From the NCBI GenBank assembly GCA_031259095.1, contig JAIRLW010000296.1, forward strand, positions 1 to 5,495: 5,495 nt of DNA, given 5' to 3'. This DNA is from Planctomycetaceae bacterium (GTDB lineage: Bacteria > Planctomycetota > Planctomycetia > Pirellulales > Thermoguttaceae). How positions within the stretch are numbered: position 1 is the stretch's first letter; each line of letters opens with the position of its first letter. Below, piece by piece: positions 1 through 5,495 of this stretch. The translations under genes were made by a program, and so were the position numbers. The notes under the pieces are model-generated. The model did not search any database and had not been told where the DNA came from. It saw nothing but the letters and a program-made list of their open reading frames with translations.

Positions 1-2
1 TC

Positions 3-743
3 GAATATCGTCGTTTGCAAAATAATCGTTGGGAATCCTCCGACGCTGTTACGTTTTTTGATTCTCTGAATCCTGCCGTTCCGTTGATTATTTTTGCACC
101 GGGTTACACTTCAACAACCAGTAATACCATTGAAGTTGGTTTAGGAATCACACGGATTTTGCCTTCGGAAAAACCTTATCGTATGGTCTTTTGGAATTGG
201 CCTTCGCAACGTGTTGTCCATTTGCTCCGACCGGATATTCGCGCGAAAATTCCGGTGGCGGTTGCCAATGGGTATTATCTGGCGCAGTTGTTACGCCGTC
301 TAAAACCGGAAAGTTTGGTCTGTTTGCTTGGTTTCAGTTTCGGAAACCGGATACTCGGAGAAGCCATCGCCAATCTCGAAAAACAGACGCCGGAAAAACT
401 CCGCATCCGAATGGTGATGGCATCGTCGGCAACGGATCAACATGATTTTGCCGAAGGAGCAAAATATTCCAGAATCCCGGAACTGGTCGAAAAGATTCTT
501 ATTTTGTATAATCCGTTAGATTTTCGGCTGATGTTTTATCCTTTTCTTTATGATTCGGAAATTCAAATTAACGCCTTAGGGCGTTATGGACCATCAGCGT
601 CGGTACGGCAAAAATTTCAGGATCGGATCGAAGCGGTTAATGTTGATTCTTATATCGGTATTCGGCACAGAACATTGATCGTTTTGAATACTCCGGCTTT
701 TCGGCAACGTATTAACACTTATCTTTTTTTCGCAACAGATTAA
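3..743 (+). CDS. Alpha/beta-hydrolase fold protein, 3' part (5' end outside window)
   Basis: Predicted serine hydrolase of unknown substrate. The frame is open to the left edge, so the true start lies outside; TTG at 15 is the first possible start inside but has no supporting ribosome site. Numbering from that TTG gives 242 residues. A beta-strand and oxyanion-like segment LIIFAPGY lies at 24-31, VFWNWPS at 58-64, and the nucleophile elbow GFSFG at 106-110, making Ser108 the likely nucleophile. Asp169 (in YNPLD) and His218 (in GIRHRT) fall where the acid and base of a catalytic triad should be. The order and the FWNWPS and GYYLAQLL segments resemble an uncharacterised alpha/beta-hydrolase family I recall from planctomycetes. 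There are no membrane segments in the visible part. It ends at TAA 741-743, 389 bp before the kinase, so co-transcription is uncertain. Fold and triad are fairly secure; substrate and role are unknown. Confidence 0.8.
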   Translation, partial: EYRRLQNNRWESSDAVTFFDSLNPAVPLIIFAPGYTSTTSNTIEVGLGITRILPSEKPYRMVFWNWPSQRVVHLLRPDIRAKIPVAVANGYYLAQLLRRLKPESLVCLLGFSFGNRILGEAIANLEKQTPEKLRIRMVMASSATDQHDFAEGAKYSRIPELVEKILILYNPLDFRLMFYPFLYDSEIQINALGRYGPSASVRQKFQDRIEAVNVDSYIGIRHRTLIVLNTPAFRQRINTYLFFATD

Positions 744-790
744 ATTGTTCACAACCGCCTGAATTTCCAAATTTATACCGTTTTCACTTT

Positions 791-820
791 AAAAACCGGT
801 TTTTGAACTGTAAAAACACC
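791..820 (+). other. A/T-rich palindrome and overlapping weak hairpin
   Basis: Positions 791-804 read AAAAACCGGTTTTT, a perfect 14-bp palindrome. The right half can alternatively pair as GTTTTT (799-804) with AAAAAC (812-817) around a 7-nt loop. It lies about 50 bp after the hydrolase stop. It could be an operator for a dimeric regulator or a very weak terminator; no U-tract follows, so the terminator reading is poor. It may also be chance in AT-rich DNA. Confidence 0.25.
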
Positions 821-824
821 TTAA

Positions 825-1084
825 ATTGCGGAGTTAAACGAAAAGATAAAACAGGTTTTTAAAAGGATAACGGTGTACTTACATTTTGACGATGAAGAGA
901 GTATCGTTATATTTTTTCGATAACATCGGATGATCATGCCAAAGTTTATGTTGCGGATTTTTCTTTAGGCGATCATAACGATTTAGTAATATCTCCGTGA
1001 AATGTTCACAAGGATTTTGAGTTTTTTCAATCAACCTTATGTTCGCCGTATTTTTCTGACTATTTTTTAAAACAACCTCAGTAG
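825..1084 (+). pseudogene. Possible decayed small coding sequence with frameshift and internal stop
   Basis: No intact gene lies between 744 and 1132, but one stretch reads like protein. The frame from 825 gives IAELNEKIKQVFKRI, then TVYLHFDDEESIVIFF, and ends at TAA 921-923. Adding one T to the T6 run at 912-917 would continue it as SITSDDHAKVYVADFSLGDH and then NDLVISP to TGA 998-1000. Reading past that TGA gives a further 27 residues (NVHKDFEFFQSTLCSPYF...) to TAG 1082-1084. GTG 873-875 has a good ribosome site (AAGGA 863-867, 5-nt spacing), so a 16-residue intact peptide or, with the extra T, a 42-residue one is possible. I do not recognise the family. The alternatives are a sequencing error in the T run, or chance open frames. 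Confidence is low. Confidence 0.3.
886..913 (+). promoter_or_regulatory. Possible sigma70-type promoter upstream of kinase
   Basis: TTGACG at 886-891 and TATATT at 908-913 are separated by 16 bp, a reasonable match to a housekeeping promoter. It would give a leader of about 210 nt before the kinase ATG. It lies inside the putative decayed coding sequence, so it may be chance. Confidence 0.22.
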
Positions 1085-1132
1085 CAAAAATTCATAAAAA
1101 AAATCAACCTTATTACCTTATTTCGGGATTGT

Positions 1133-4100
1133 ATGAGCTACATCAAGGGCAATGCGGACAATGATCAAGAGCAGATGGAACAACTTCTTCTGATGGTTCT
1201 TGAATCTCTTGACGACGGCATTTTGGTTTATTACGGCGACGGCAAGCATTATCGTACTAATTCCCGTTTTCTTGAATTATTTGGAATTTCGCCGGAGAGT
1301 TCATTGATTCCATCAGCGGATTTGTTTGATGACCGAATTGGCGACGACACTTCGAATATGAATGAAATTCGGGAAGCCCGGCGTTTACTTTCGGAGACGC
1401 AAGAACCACAGGTGGGAACGTTGTATTTTCATGACGGACGTATTTATGAATGGACAGCAGTTGTCGCTTCACTTGGAAACAGTCATTCCGAATACGCTCA
1501 AATCTGGAAATTCCATGATGTTACGATTACCTATTGGGCGGCGAAAAAAGTGAAAGAAAGCGAGGAGCAATACCGTCTTCTTTTTTCTTCGATGAGCAAC
1601 GGTTTGTTTCTTCTTGATGTTGTTCGCGACGAACACAATCAACCGGTTGATTATACGATTTCTCATACGAATCCGGCGTTTGCCGCAACTCTTCAAACAA
1701 CGCCGGAACGGCTGTACGGTCATTCATTTCTGCAAGTTTTCCGTAACACGCGAATTCTTTACACTCAAGAGTCTGAAAAATGGTGGTCTGGTTTGGACGC
1801 GGCAGCCGATGGAATTTCAGGAACCTACCATATTTATGTTCCGCATTTTCACGAAACTCCTTATCAGGAAATAGTTGTTTTTCCTTCAAAAGAAGATCAG
1901 ATTGGCGTTCTTTTATATGATGAAACATTCCGCGTCCGTTCCGAACAAACGTTGCGGACAATGCAACTGGTGATTGATCATATTTCGGAACCGGTCTTTT
2001 GGTTGAATCTCGACGGAATTATTCAATACGTTAATTTGATCGGAGCCGCCAGTTTTGGTTACGAATCGCCGGAATTACTGATTGGAGAAAATTTTAAAAA
2101 ATTCGCTACGTCCATGAATGCGGAAAAGTGGGAGAGTTTTCTGCAACAAGCGGGGGACAATAAAACATTACGGTTTGAAACGGAAATGGAACGCCGCGAC
2201 CAAACGCGATTTCCCGCCCAAATTACCGCTGATTTATTGGAACGTCCTGATGGAGAAAAACTGATTGCCGTTTGCTTCAATGATTTGACGGAACAGATTC
2301 GACGAATCGAAGCGGAACAAGCCTCCATTGCGAAAACGAAATTTCTGGCAAATATCAGCCATGAAATTCGTACGCCGTTGAACGGCGTTATTGGTATTTC
2401 CGATTTGTTACTGAAAACCGGTTTGAACGAAAAACAGGGTGAATATGTTGAATTGGTACGCAGTTCCGGTCGGCATTTACTTTCGATTGTTGACGACATT
2501 CTTGATTTTTCCAAACTTGAAGAGGGCAATATCCAACTGAATTTTGCCGAATTTGATTTGCCGGAGTTACTTGAATCTGTTCTGGCGGCTTCAGCGGTAA
2601 AAGCGTTGAATCGTAATTTGGAACTCTGCGGTATTTATCTAACAGATATTCCGCAACATGTTCTTGGCGACGCCGGTCGTTTGCGTCAGGTTCTTCTCAA
2701 ACTTCTGAATAACGGTATCAAATTTACCATTCACGGCGGCGTAAAACTTTCTGTTGCGCTGGATTCTCAACAGGAACGCGGCGGCATTCCTTGTTGTCTG
2801 ATACGCTTTGAAATTGCGGATACCGGCATTGGTATTCCGCAGGACAAACTTCACCAATTGTTCAAGTCTTTTTCGCAAATTGATTCTACATTCACACGAA
2901 AATATGGCGGAACCGGTATGGGACTTGCGATTTCACAGGAAATGATTCGTCTCATGGGCGGTGAAATTCATGTCGAAAGTCAAGAGAATATCGGATCACG
3001 GTTTCAATTTACGATTCCGTTTGCTTGTGATCCCCGTATTGTTCAAGCGTCCGGTATTTGCAGGAGCGAGCAACCGGCGTTAGCGAAACAAAAAATATTG
3101 GTCGCCGCTGAAAATAATTTGTTACGGAATGTTGTTGTCGAGTTGCTTCAATCTTGGGAAATGAATATTCGGGCTTATCAAAGTAAACGCGAAGCGTTGC
3201 AGGAACTTCGCAACGCCGCTGATCATGGACAACCTTACCGTATTGCCGTGATTGATCATTGCCTTGCGGACACGTCGGGATTGGAACTGATCAAAGAAAT
3301 CAAACATCATCCCGAGTTGCAATCAATTGCCGTTGTTTTGTTAATCCCGCTTGCCGCTGATTTTTCCGAAACAGAACCGTTCATGGAATCTGTTGATCAG
3401 ATTATTGGTAAACCATTCTTTTGTTCCTCGCTTTTCGACGCCATTCTGGATATTGTTACTCAAAGAAAAATCTTTTCGGGCAATGTTGAAAAATTGCGAA
3501 AACAATGGAAATCCGTATGGGACGAAGAACGTTATCTGAACGCCACCATCAATAATTATAACGCCGCAAAAATTACTCCTGAAAACAACGGCAAAACAAT
3601 TCCGACAACACAAACGTTGGCAACGTTGCCAACGTCGCCAATGTCCCCGACGTTCCCAACGCCATCAACTTCGTCATTGCTGTTGCCAACACAGACACAG
3701 ACACAAACACAAACACAATCGGCAAAACCAACTATTCTTGTTGCGGAGGATAATCGGATCAATCAGATTGTTATTGGTGAAATTTTGACCAAAGCCGGTT
3801 TTAGTTTTGAGTTAGCGGAGAATGGTATTCAAGCCAGTGAAGCGGTGTTTCATCAGAATTTCTCATTGATTTTGATGGACTGTCAGATGCCGGAGATGGA
3901 CGGTTTTGAGGCGACCCAAATTATTCGCAACATGGAAGCCGGAATGGGAGAAAAAAAACCGTTTCATCGTGGTCGTATTCCGATTATTGCGTTGACGGCA
4001 AATTCCATGCAAGATGATCGGGAACGTTGTTTCAAATACGGGATGGACGATTTTTGTTCAAAACCGGTCAATGCCGATCATTTGATCAAGATGATCCGCA

Positions 4101-4135
4101 AATGGTTGAAAAGCAGTCCGCAACCGGTTGTGTAA
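1133..4135 (+). CDS. Soluble hybrid sensor histidine kinase, PAS-PAS-PAS-HisKA-HATPase-REC-REC
   Basis: Complete 1000-residue hybrid two-component kinase. ATG 1133 is chosen because it precedes the first PAS region and the in-frame upstream stop is at 1082-1084; the ribosome site is weak (GGGA 1125-1128). PAS-type sensor modules occupy about 15-133, 143-267 and 273-388. HisKA follows with [13 protein letters not shown], phospho-acceptor His410. HATPase_c has N527 in the N box, DTGIGIP 563-569, FKSF 577-580 and GGTGMGL 592-598. Receiver 1 (about 655-778) keeps D708 and K760 but has A659-E660 where two acids are usual and Ile738 at the conserved Thr/Ser position. A Thr/Pro/Gln linker spans about 820-865. 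Receiver 2 (about 867-992) is canonical: E872-D873, D916, T955, K977. No transmembrane segment or signal peptide is seen, so it should sense a cytoplasmic cue. There is no HPt domain, so phosphorelay would need one in trans. The input signal is unknown. Confidence 0.96.
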   Translation: MSYIKGNADNDQEQMEQLLLMVLESLDDGILVYYGDGKHYRTNSRFLELFGISPESSLIPSADLFDDRIGDDTSNMNEIREARRLLSETQEPQVGTLYFHDGRIYEWTAVVASLGNSHSEYAQIWKFHDVTITYWAAKKVKESEEQYRLLFSSMSNGLFLLDVVRDEHNQPVDYTISHTNPAFAATLQTTPERLYGHSFLQVFRNTRILYTQESEKWWSGLDAAADGISGTYHIYVPHFHETPYQEIVVFPSKEDQIGVLLYDETFRVRSEQTLRTMQLVIDHISEPVFWLNLDGIIQYVNLIGAASFGYESPELLIGENFKKFATSMNAEKWESFLQQAGDNKTLRFETEMERRDQTRFPAQITADLLERPDGEKLIAVCFNDLTEQIRRIEAEQASIAKTKFLANISHEIRTPLNGVIGISDLLLKTGLNEKQGEYVELVRSSGRHLLSIVDDILDFSKLEEGNIQLNFAEFDLPELLESVLAASAVKALNRNLELCGIYLTDIPQHVLGDAGRLRQVLLKLLNNGIKFTIHGGVKLSVALDSQQERGGIPCCLIRFEIADTGIGIPQDKLHQLFKSFSQIDSTFTRKYGGTGMGLAISQEMIRLMGGEIHVESQENIGSRFQFTIPFACDPRIVQASGICRSEQPALAKQKILVAAENNLLRNVVVELLQSWEMNIRAYQSKREALQELRNAADHGQPYRIAVIDHCLADTSGLELIKEIKHHPELQSIAVVLLIPLAADFSETEPFMESVDQIIGKPFFCSSLFDAILDIVTQRKIFSGNVEKLRKQWKSVWDEERYLNATINNYNAAKITPENNGKTIPTTQTLATLPTSPMSPTFPTPSTSSLLLPTQTQTQTQTQSAKPTILVAEDNRINQIVIGEILTKAGFSFELAENGIQASEAVFHQNFSLILMDCQMPEMDGFEATQIIRNMEAGMGEKKPFHRGRIPIIALTANSMQDDRERCFKYGMDDFCSKPVNADHLIKMIRKWLKSSPQPVV
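3614..3676 (+). repeat. Seven-copy 9-bp in-frame minisatellite in kinase linker
   Basis: Seven consecutive 9-bp units, diverging rightwards (consensus ACGTTGCCA-like), encode the tripeptides [18 protein letters not shown] and TSS at residues 828-848. The unit length keeps the frame. It lies in the flexible region between the two receiver domains. The first 22 bp (3614-3635) are also a perfect palindrome centred on AACGTT. Confidence 0.8.
3691..3717 (+). repeat. Hexanucleotide microsatellite encoding (TQ)n
   Basis: Units ACAGAC, ACAGAC, ACAAAC, ACAAAC followed by a partial ACAA encode the Thr-Gln alternation at residues 853-862. Copy-number slippage would add or remove TQ pairs without a frameshift, changing the linker length between receivers. 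Confidence 0.85.
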
Positions 4136-4313
4136 CACCATTTTCAAAAATTTAGACAGCGCGCAAAACTAAGTTGATCAGAGGCGTCTAATTGAGTATG
4201 GATATTGTGTTTTGCAACAATTAATCTAACATGGAATAGTGTTTTCCTTACACCTTTTCAGGGCTAAGATTGTTGCTTTTACAATGACCGTGTTTTTTAT
4301 AGATTTGATTTTT
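4136..4313. other. Non-coding spacer after kinase
   Basis: I see no coding sequence. An 8-bp inverted repeat, GCAACAAT (4214-4221) and ATTGTTGC (4269-4276), and a bulged 5+2-bp hairpin (4153-4160 with 4184-4190) are present. Neither is followed by a convincing T-tract, so I do not call a terminator here. Confidence 0.4.
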
Positions 4314-4376
4314 ATTAGGGCGTGTTGACACTAATTTCGCAAAAAAACAATGATATTCGTGTCAACACGCCCTAAT
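4314..4376. repeat. Perfect 18-bp inverted repeat, TA-flanked; MITE-like element or terminator
   Basis: The left arm ATTAGGGCGTGTTGACAC (4314-4331) is the exact reverse complement of 4359-4376, around a 27-nt AT-rich loop. If the ends are taken as GGGCG...CGCCC, they are flanked by TA on both sides, as expected for elements that duplicate a TA target (IS630/Tc1 and some IS5 groups). At 63 bp it is far too small to code for anything, so it would be a miniature or internally deleted element. The T-rich stretch at 4377-4388 makes an intrinsic terminator for the kinase transcript an alternative, though the loop is large for that. The inverted repeat is certain; its nature is inferred. Confidence 0.7.
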
Positions 4377-4390
4377 CTTTTATTTTTACT

Positions 4391-4419
4391 ACGAAAATCA
4401 CGAATTTTCACGAAAAGAT
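4391..4419. repeat. Three-copy ACGAA(A/T) short direct repeat
   Basis: ACGAAAATC (4391-4399), ACGAATTTTC (4400-4409) and ACGAAAAGAT (4410-4419) give ACGAA every 9-10 bp. It sits between the TA-flanked palindrome and the transposase scrap. The roughly helical spacing could suit a DNA-binding protein, but degenerate simple repeats are as likely. Confidence 0.4.
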
Positions 4420-4425
4420 TTTTAG

Positions 4426-4521
4426 AACAATCGAAAACAAGAGTGGGAGTATGATAAAGAGTTGTACAAACATCGAAATAGGGTGGAACGCCGCTTCCGA
4501 AATATAAAAGAGTTCAGGCGT
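4426..4521 (+). pseudogene. C-terminal remnant of IS4/IS5-superfamily DDE transposase
   Basis: The frame reads NNRKQEWEYDKELYKHRNRV then ERRFRNIKEFRR. It contains an exact Y-(2)-R-(3)-E-(6)-K signature (Tyr codon 4465, Arg 4474, Glu 4486, Lys 4507), which marks the catalytic-glutamate region of IS4/IS5-superfamily DDE transposases. The YDKELYKxRNxVERxF and KxFRR context resembles IS5-family enzymes. An in-frame stop at 4423-4425 precedes it, the first two catalytic Asp regions are absent, and similarity fades after FRR (about 4521), although the frame stays open to TAG 4606-4608. It is therefore a fragment of roughly 30 recognisable residues and cannot be active. Family placement comes from the motif; no search was done. 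Confidence 0.75.
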
Positions 4522-4554
4522 AATCTATCAGTGGAATATTTGTTTTTTGACATT

Positions 4555-4618
4555 CGCCTTGAAAGGACCATAGGATTTTTTCCTGAACCGCCGCCCCCAA
4601 CGGGATAGGTTCAAGGCG
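4555..4618. repeat. Nested inverted repeats / compound hairpin
   Basis: CGCCTTGAA (4555-4563) pairs exactly with TTCAAGGCG (4610-4618). As an alternative pairing that shares the right arm, TGAACC (4584-4589) pairs with GGTTCA (4608-4613), with CCC (4596-4598) and GGG (4602-4604) closing inside. AGGA/TCCT around a T-run can also pair. The two larger stems are mutually exclusive at 4610-4613. It could be an end of a mobile element or a structured RNA. It is not a recognised class. Confidence 0.5.
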
Positions 4619-4625
4619 TCCAATA

Positions 4626-4669
4626 TTGCCGAAAGTTTGCCCCCTTCTTGCCGAGAATTGCCCCCCTTA
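4626..4669. repeat. Imperfect tandem duplication, about 22 bp
   Basis: The segment starting TTGCCGAAAGTTTGCCCCC (4626-4647) is followed directly by one starting TTGCCGAGAATTGCCCCCC (4648-4669). They are similar copies with a few substitutions and indels. The repeat is non-coding as far as I can tell. Confidence 0.6.
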
Positions 4670-4687
4670 TTGTCTGTTTTTTGACAT

Positions 4688-4885
4688 AATTGAGGATATA
4701 CTGAAATTTCAAATATTAAACGTGATTTGTGCGCTTACAACAGACTTAGTTTTCACGTTTTCAAAGTCTATTATTAACGTCCCTTTCGAGGCTAATGTGA
4801 AAAACAAAAAATCCGCTGAAAGATTACGATTTATTTTATTTCATAATCATAGTTAATCAAACAATCACAAAAACCATATAGGTAG
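4688..4885. other. AT-rich spacer, no recognisable gene
   Basis: A 76-codon open frame from TTG 4626 to 4856 (+) crosses this stretch. It has no recognisable domain, starts inside the tandem duplication and has only a weak AAGG ribosome site, so I do not call it a gene. Nothing else is supported. Confidence 0.4.
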
Positions 4886-4910
4886 GCGATCCTTTCTCCT
4901 GAAAGGTCGC
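4886..4910. other. Strong 10-bp hairpin with one bulge
   Basis: GCGA (4886-4889), a bulged T, then CCTTTC (4891-4896) pair with GAAAGG (4901-4906) and TCGC (4907-4910) around the tetraloop TCCT. It lies 218 bp beyond the stop of the minus-strand gene and would be at the end of a long 3' UTR. No U-tract follows immediately on either strand, so it may be a transcript-stabilising or repeat-element hairpin rather than a terminator. Confidence 0.5.
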
Positions 4911-5022
4911 GCCGGTTGGTTGATAATTAACACCAGAACGTTTGCCCCTCCTACTGCGTGTCGGTTCAATAACAGAATATTTAGGAAGGTGTAGCCGTTC
5001 GGAAATCGGTTGCCGACTTCAT

Positions 5023-5092
5023 TAGTTGAGAGTGGATAGTTGAAAGTGGATAGTATCGCAAACGGCATTTTTTTACTCTCCACTCTCCACTA
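5023..5092. repeat. 14-bp tandem repeat with inverted partner downstream of minus-strand gene
   Basis: TAGTTGAGAGTGGA (5023-5036) and TAGTTGAAAGTGGA (5037-5050) are adjacent copies with one mismatch, followed by a partial third unit. Opposite-sense CTCTCCACTCTCCACTA lies at 5076-5092, with a 7-bp CTCTCCA period. GAGAGTGGA (5028-5036) pairs exactly with TCCACTCTC (5079-5087), giving a 9-bp stem with a 42-nt loop. On the minus strand this starts about 35 nt past the stop, so the 3' end of that transcript could fold here. Confidence 0.65.
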
Positions 5093-5126
5093 CATCTGAT
5101 CTTTACCGATGCTGAAGAAGTGCCGT

Positions 5127-5154
5127 TTTAATTCATCGGCTTTAATTCATCGGC
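5127..5154. repeat. Exact 14-bp tandem duplication across a stop codon
   Basis: TTTAATTCATCGGC occurs twice without a gap (5127-5140 and 5141-5154) at the 3' end of the minus-strand gene. Fourteen is not a multiple of three, so the two copies are read in different frames; the second copy met by the ribosome (5127-5140) supplies the TAA. Confidence 0.95.
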
Positions 5155-5495
5155 GTCGGAAGGCGATTTTTTCTCTTTGGTTTCGGCTTCTTTTGCTTCT
5201 TCTTTTTCTTTTGCGATTTTTTCTTCGATATGTTTACCAAGATTCATCGCGTAAGTCATTTGTTCCTTTGAGAAGTAGGAAACCTGATTAAGAGCATCAA
5301 CTCTTGGTTTATGCTGTCTACTTGCCAGTTCTTCCCAAGAAAGACCGTTGTTGTAATGCCAAACCGCAGCCTGAGCAGCAGTTTGATCGACGACGCCATG
5401 ACCTACAAGATTGCAAAGAGCATGAACTTCCGGTTTATCGGTAACAGAACCGAGTGGTTGTAAGACATAATTCATGTGTCGGGCGGGTTCTCTTT
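5128..5495 (-). CDS. Planctomycete-type conserved protein of unknown function, 3' part (5' end outside window)
   Basis: The frame is open to the right edge (REPARH precedes Met at 5473-5475), so that ATG is probably internal and the gene starts outside. The visible part is about 120 residues. A conserved-looking core, MNYVLQPLGSVTDKPEV then HALCNLVGHG, VVDQTAAQAAVWHYNNGLSW and EELA, is followed by YFSKEQMTYAMNLGKHI and a highly charged Glu/Lys/Ala tail likely to form a helix or coiled coil, ending SPSDADELKPMN. The AAVWHYNNGLSWEELA pattern, with an REP motif before it, resembles an uncharacterised family I recall from planctomycetes whose full-length members are larger, with an N-terminal part that would lie off this window. 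The reaction or partner is unknown. The stop at 5128-5130 lies inside the 14-bp duplication. Transcription converges on the kinase. Confidence 0.72.
   Translation of the reverse strand, partial: REPARHMNYVLQPLGSVTDKPEVHALCNLVGHGVVDQTAAQAAVWHYNNGLSWEELASRQHKPRVDALNQVSYFSKEQMTYAMNLGKHIEEKIAKEKEEAKEAETKEKKSPSDADELKPMN

Larger units (their letters stand above)
4541..4687. repeat. 13-bp direct repeat flanking a structured segment
   Basis: TGTTTTTTGACAT occurs exactly at 4541-4553 and 4675-4687. The 121 bp between the copies hold the compound hairpin and the pyrimidine-rich tandem repeat. The copies could be insertion scars or a segmental duplication, or chance given the T-run. Confidence 0.45.

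Noticed and set aside
791..817. Intrinsic terminator after the hydrolase gene
   Set aside because: Stems are almost all A-T, the main palindrome has no loop and no T-tract follows.
2059..2529. 156-codon minus-strand open frame
   Set aside because: It lies wholly opposite the PAS3-HisKA coding region of the kinase and has no recognisable domain; it is an antisense shadow.
3691..3720. Possible CRISPR-like short repeats
   Set aside because: Units are 6 bp with no spacers, in frame inside a coding sequence; no cas genes are present.
3556..3762. Minus-strand open frame with (VC)n
   Set aside because: It is a low-complexity shadow of the ACACAG/ACACAA microsatellite inside the kinase gene.
4153..4190. 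Terminator just after the kinase stop
   Set aside because: Only 5+2 base pairs with a bulge and no following T-run.
4555..4622. tRNA-like arrangement: a 7-bp end pairing CGCCTTG/CAAGGCG followed by T and CCA
   Set aside because: There is no separate T-arm, D-arm or anticodon arm; the GGTTCAA that looks like a T-loop is part of the closing stem. The similarity is superficial.
4626..4856. 76-codon plus-strand open frame from TTG
   Set aside because: The start lies in a tandem duplication, the ribosome site is weak, composition is AT-driven and no domain or family is recognisable.
4865..5083. 72-codon minus-strand open frame (MESKKMPFAILSTFNYPLST...)
   Set aside because: Its first third is translated from the 14-bp tandem repeat and it runs through the 4886-4910 hairpin. 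It is more likely a repeat element that happens to be open than a gene.

Overview
The window looks like a piece of a planctomycete-type bacterial chromosome of moderate to low GC, probably Pirellulales-like. Two edge genes support this: a serine hydrolase with the GFSFG elbow and the FWNWPS segment, and a Lys/Glu-tailed protein with an AAVWHYNNGLSWEELA core. Both resemble, from memory, uncharacterised families common in planctomycetes. The assignment is by recall, not by a search.

Layout from left to right. Positions 3-743 (+) are the 3' part of an alpha/beta-hydrolase whose start lies before the window. Positions 744-1132 contain no intact gene, but 825-1084 reads like a small decayed coding sequence: one extra T in a T6 run joins two frames, and an internal TGA interrupts it. 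Positions 1133-4135 (+) hold a complete 1000-residue soluble hybrid sensor histidine kinase (three PAS-type modules, HisKA with H410, HATPase_c, a degenerate receiver, a canonical receiver with D916). The two receivers are joined by a Thr/Pro/Gln linker encoded by two in-frame tandem repeats.

Positions 4136-5127 are a roughly 1-kb repeat-rich gap. It contains a perfect 18-bp inverted repeat around a 27-nt loop, flanked by TA (MITE-like or a terminator); a C-terminal scrap of an IS4/IS5-superfamily transposase with an exact Y-(2)-R-(3)-E-(6)-K signature; several direct and inverted repeats; and a strong small hairpin. Positions 5128-5495 (-) are the 3' part of the second planctomycete-type gene. 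Its last codons have been rewritten by a 14-bp tandem duplication.

The three genes do not form an obvious operon or defence/biosynthetic system: the hydrolase and kinase share a strand but are 389 bp apart, and the last gene converges on the kinase. The kinase needs a histidine phosphotransfer protein and an output regulator in trans, and neither is visible here. I did not find a convincing new multi-gene system. The points most worth checking are the repeat-built inter-receiver linker, the TA-flanked palindrome beside transposase debris, and the two places where small length changes appear to have altered reading frames.
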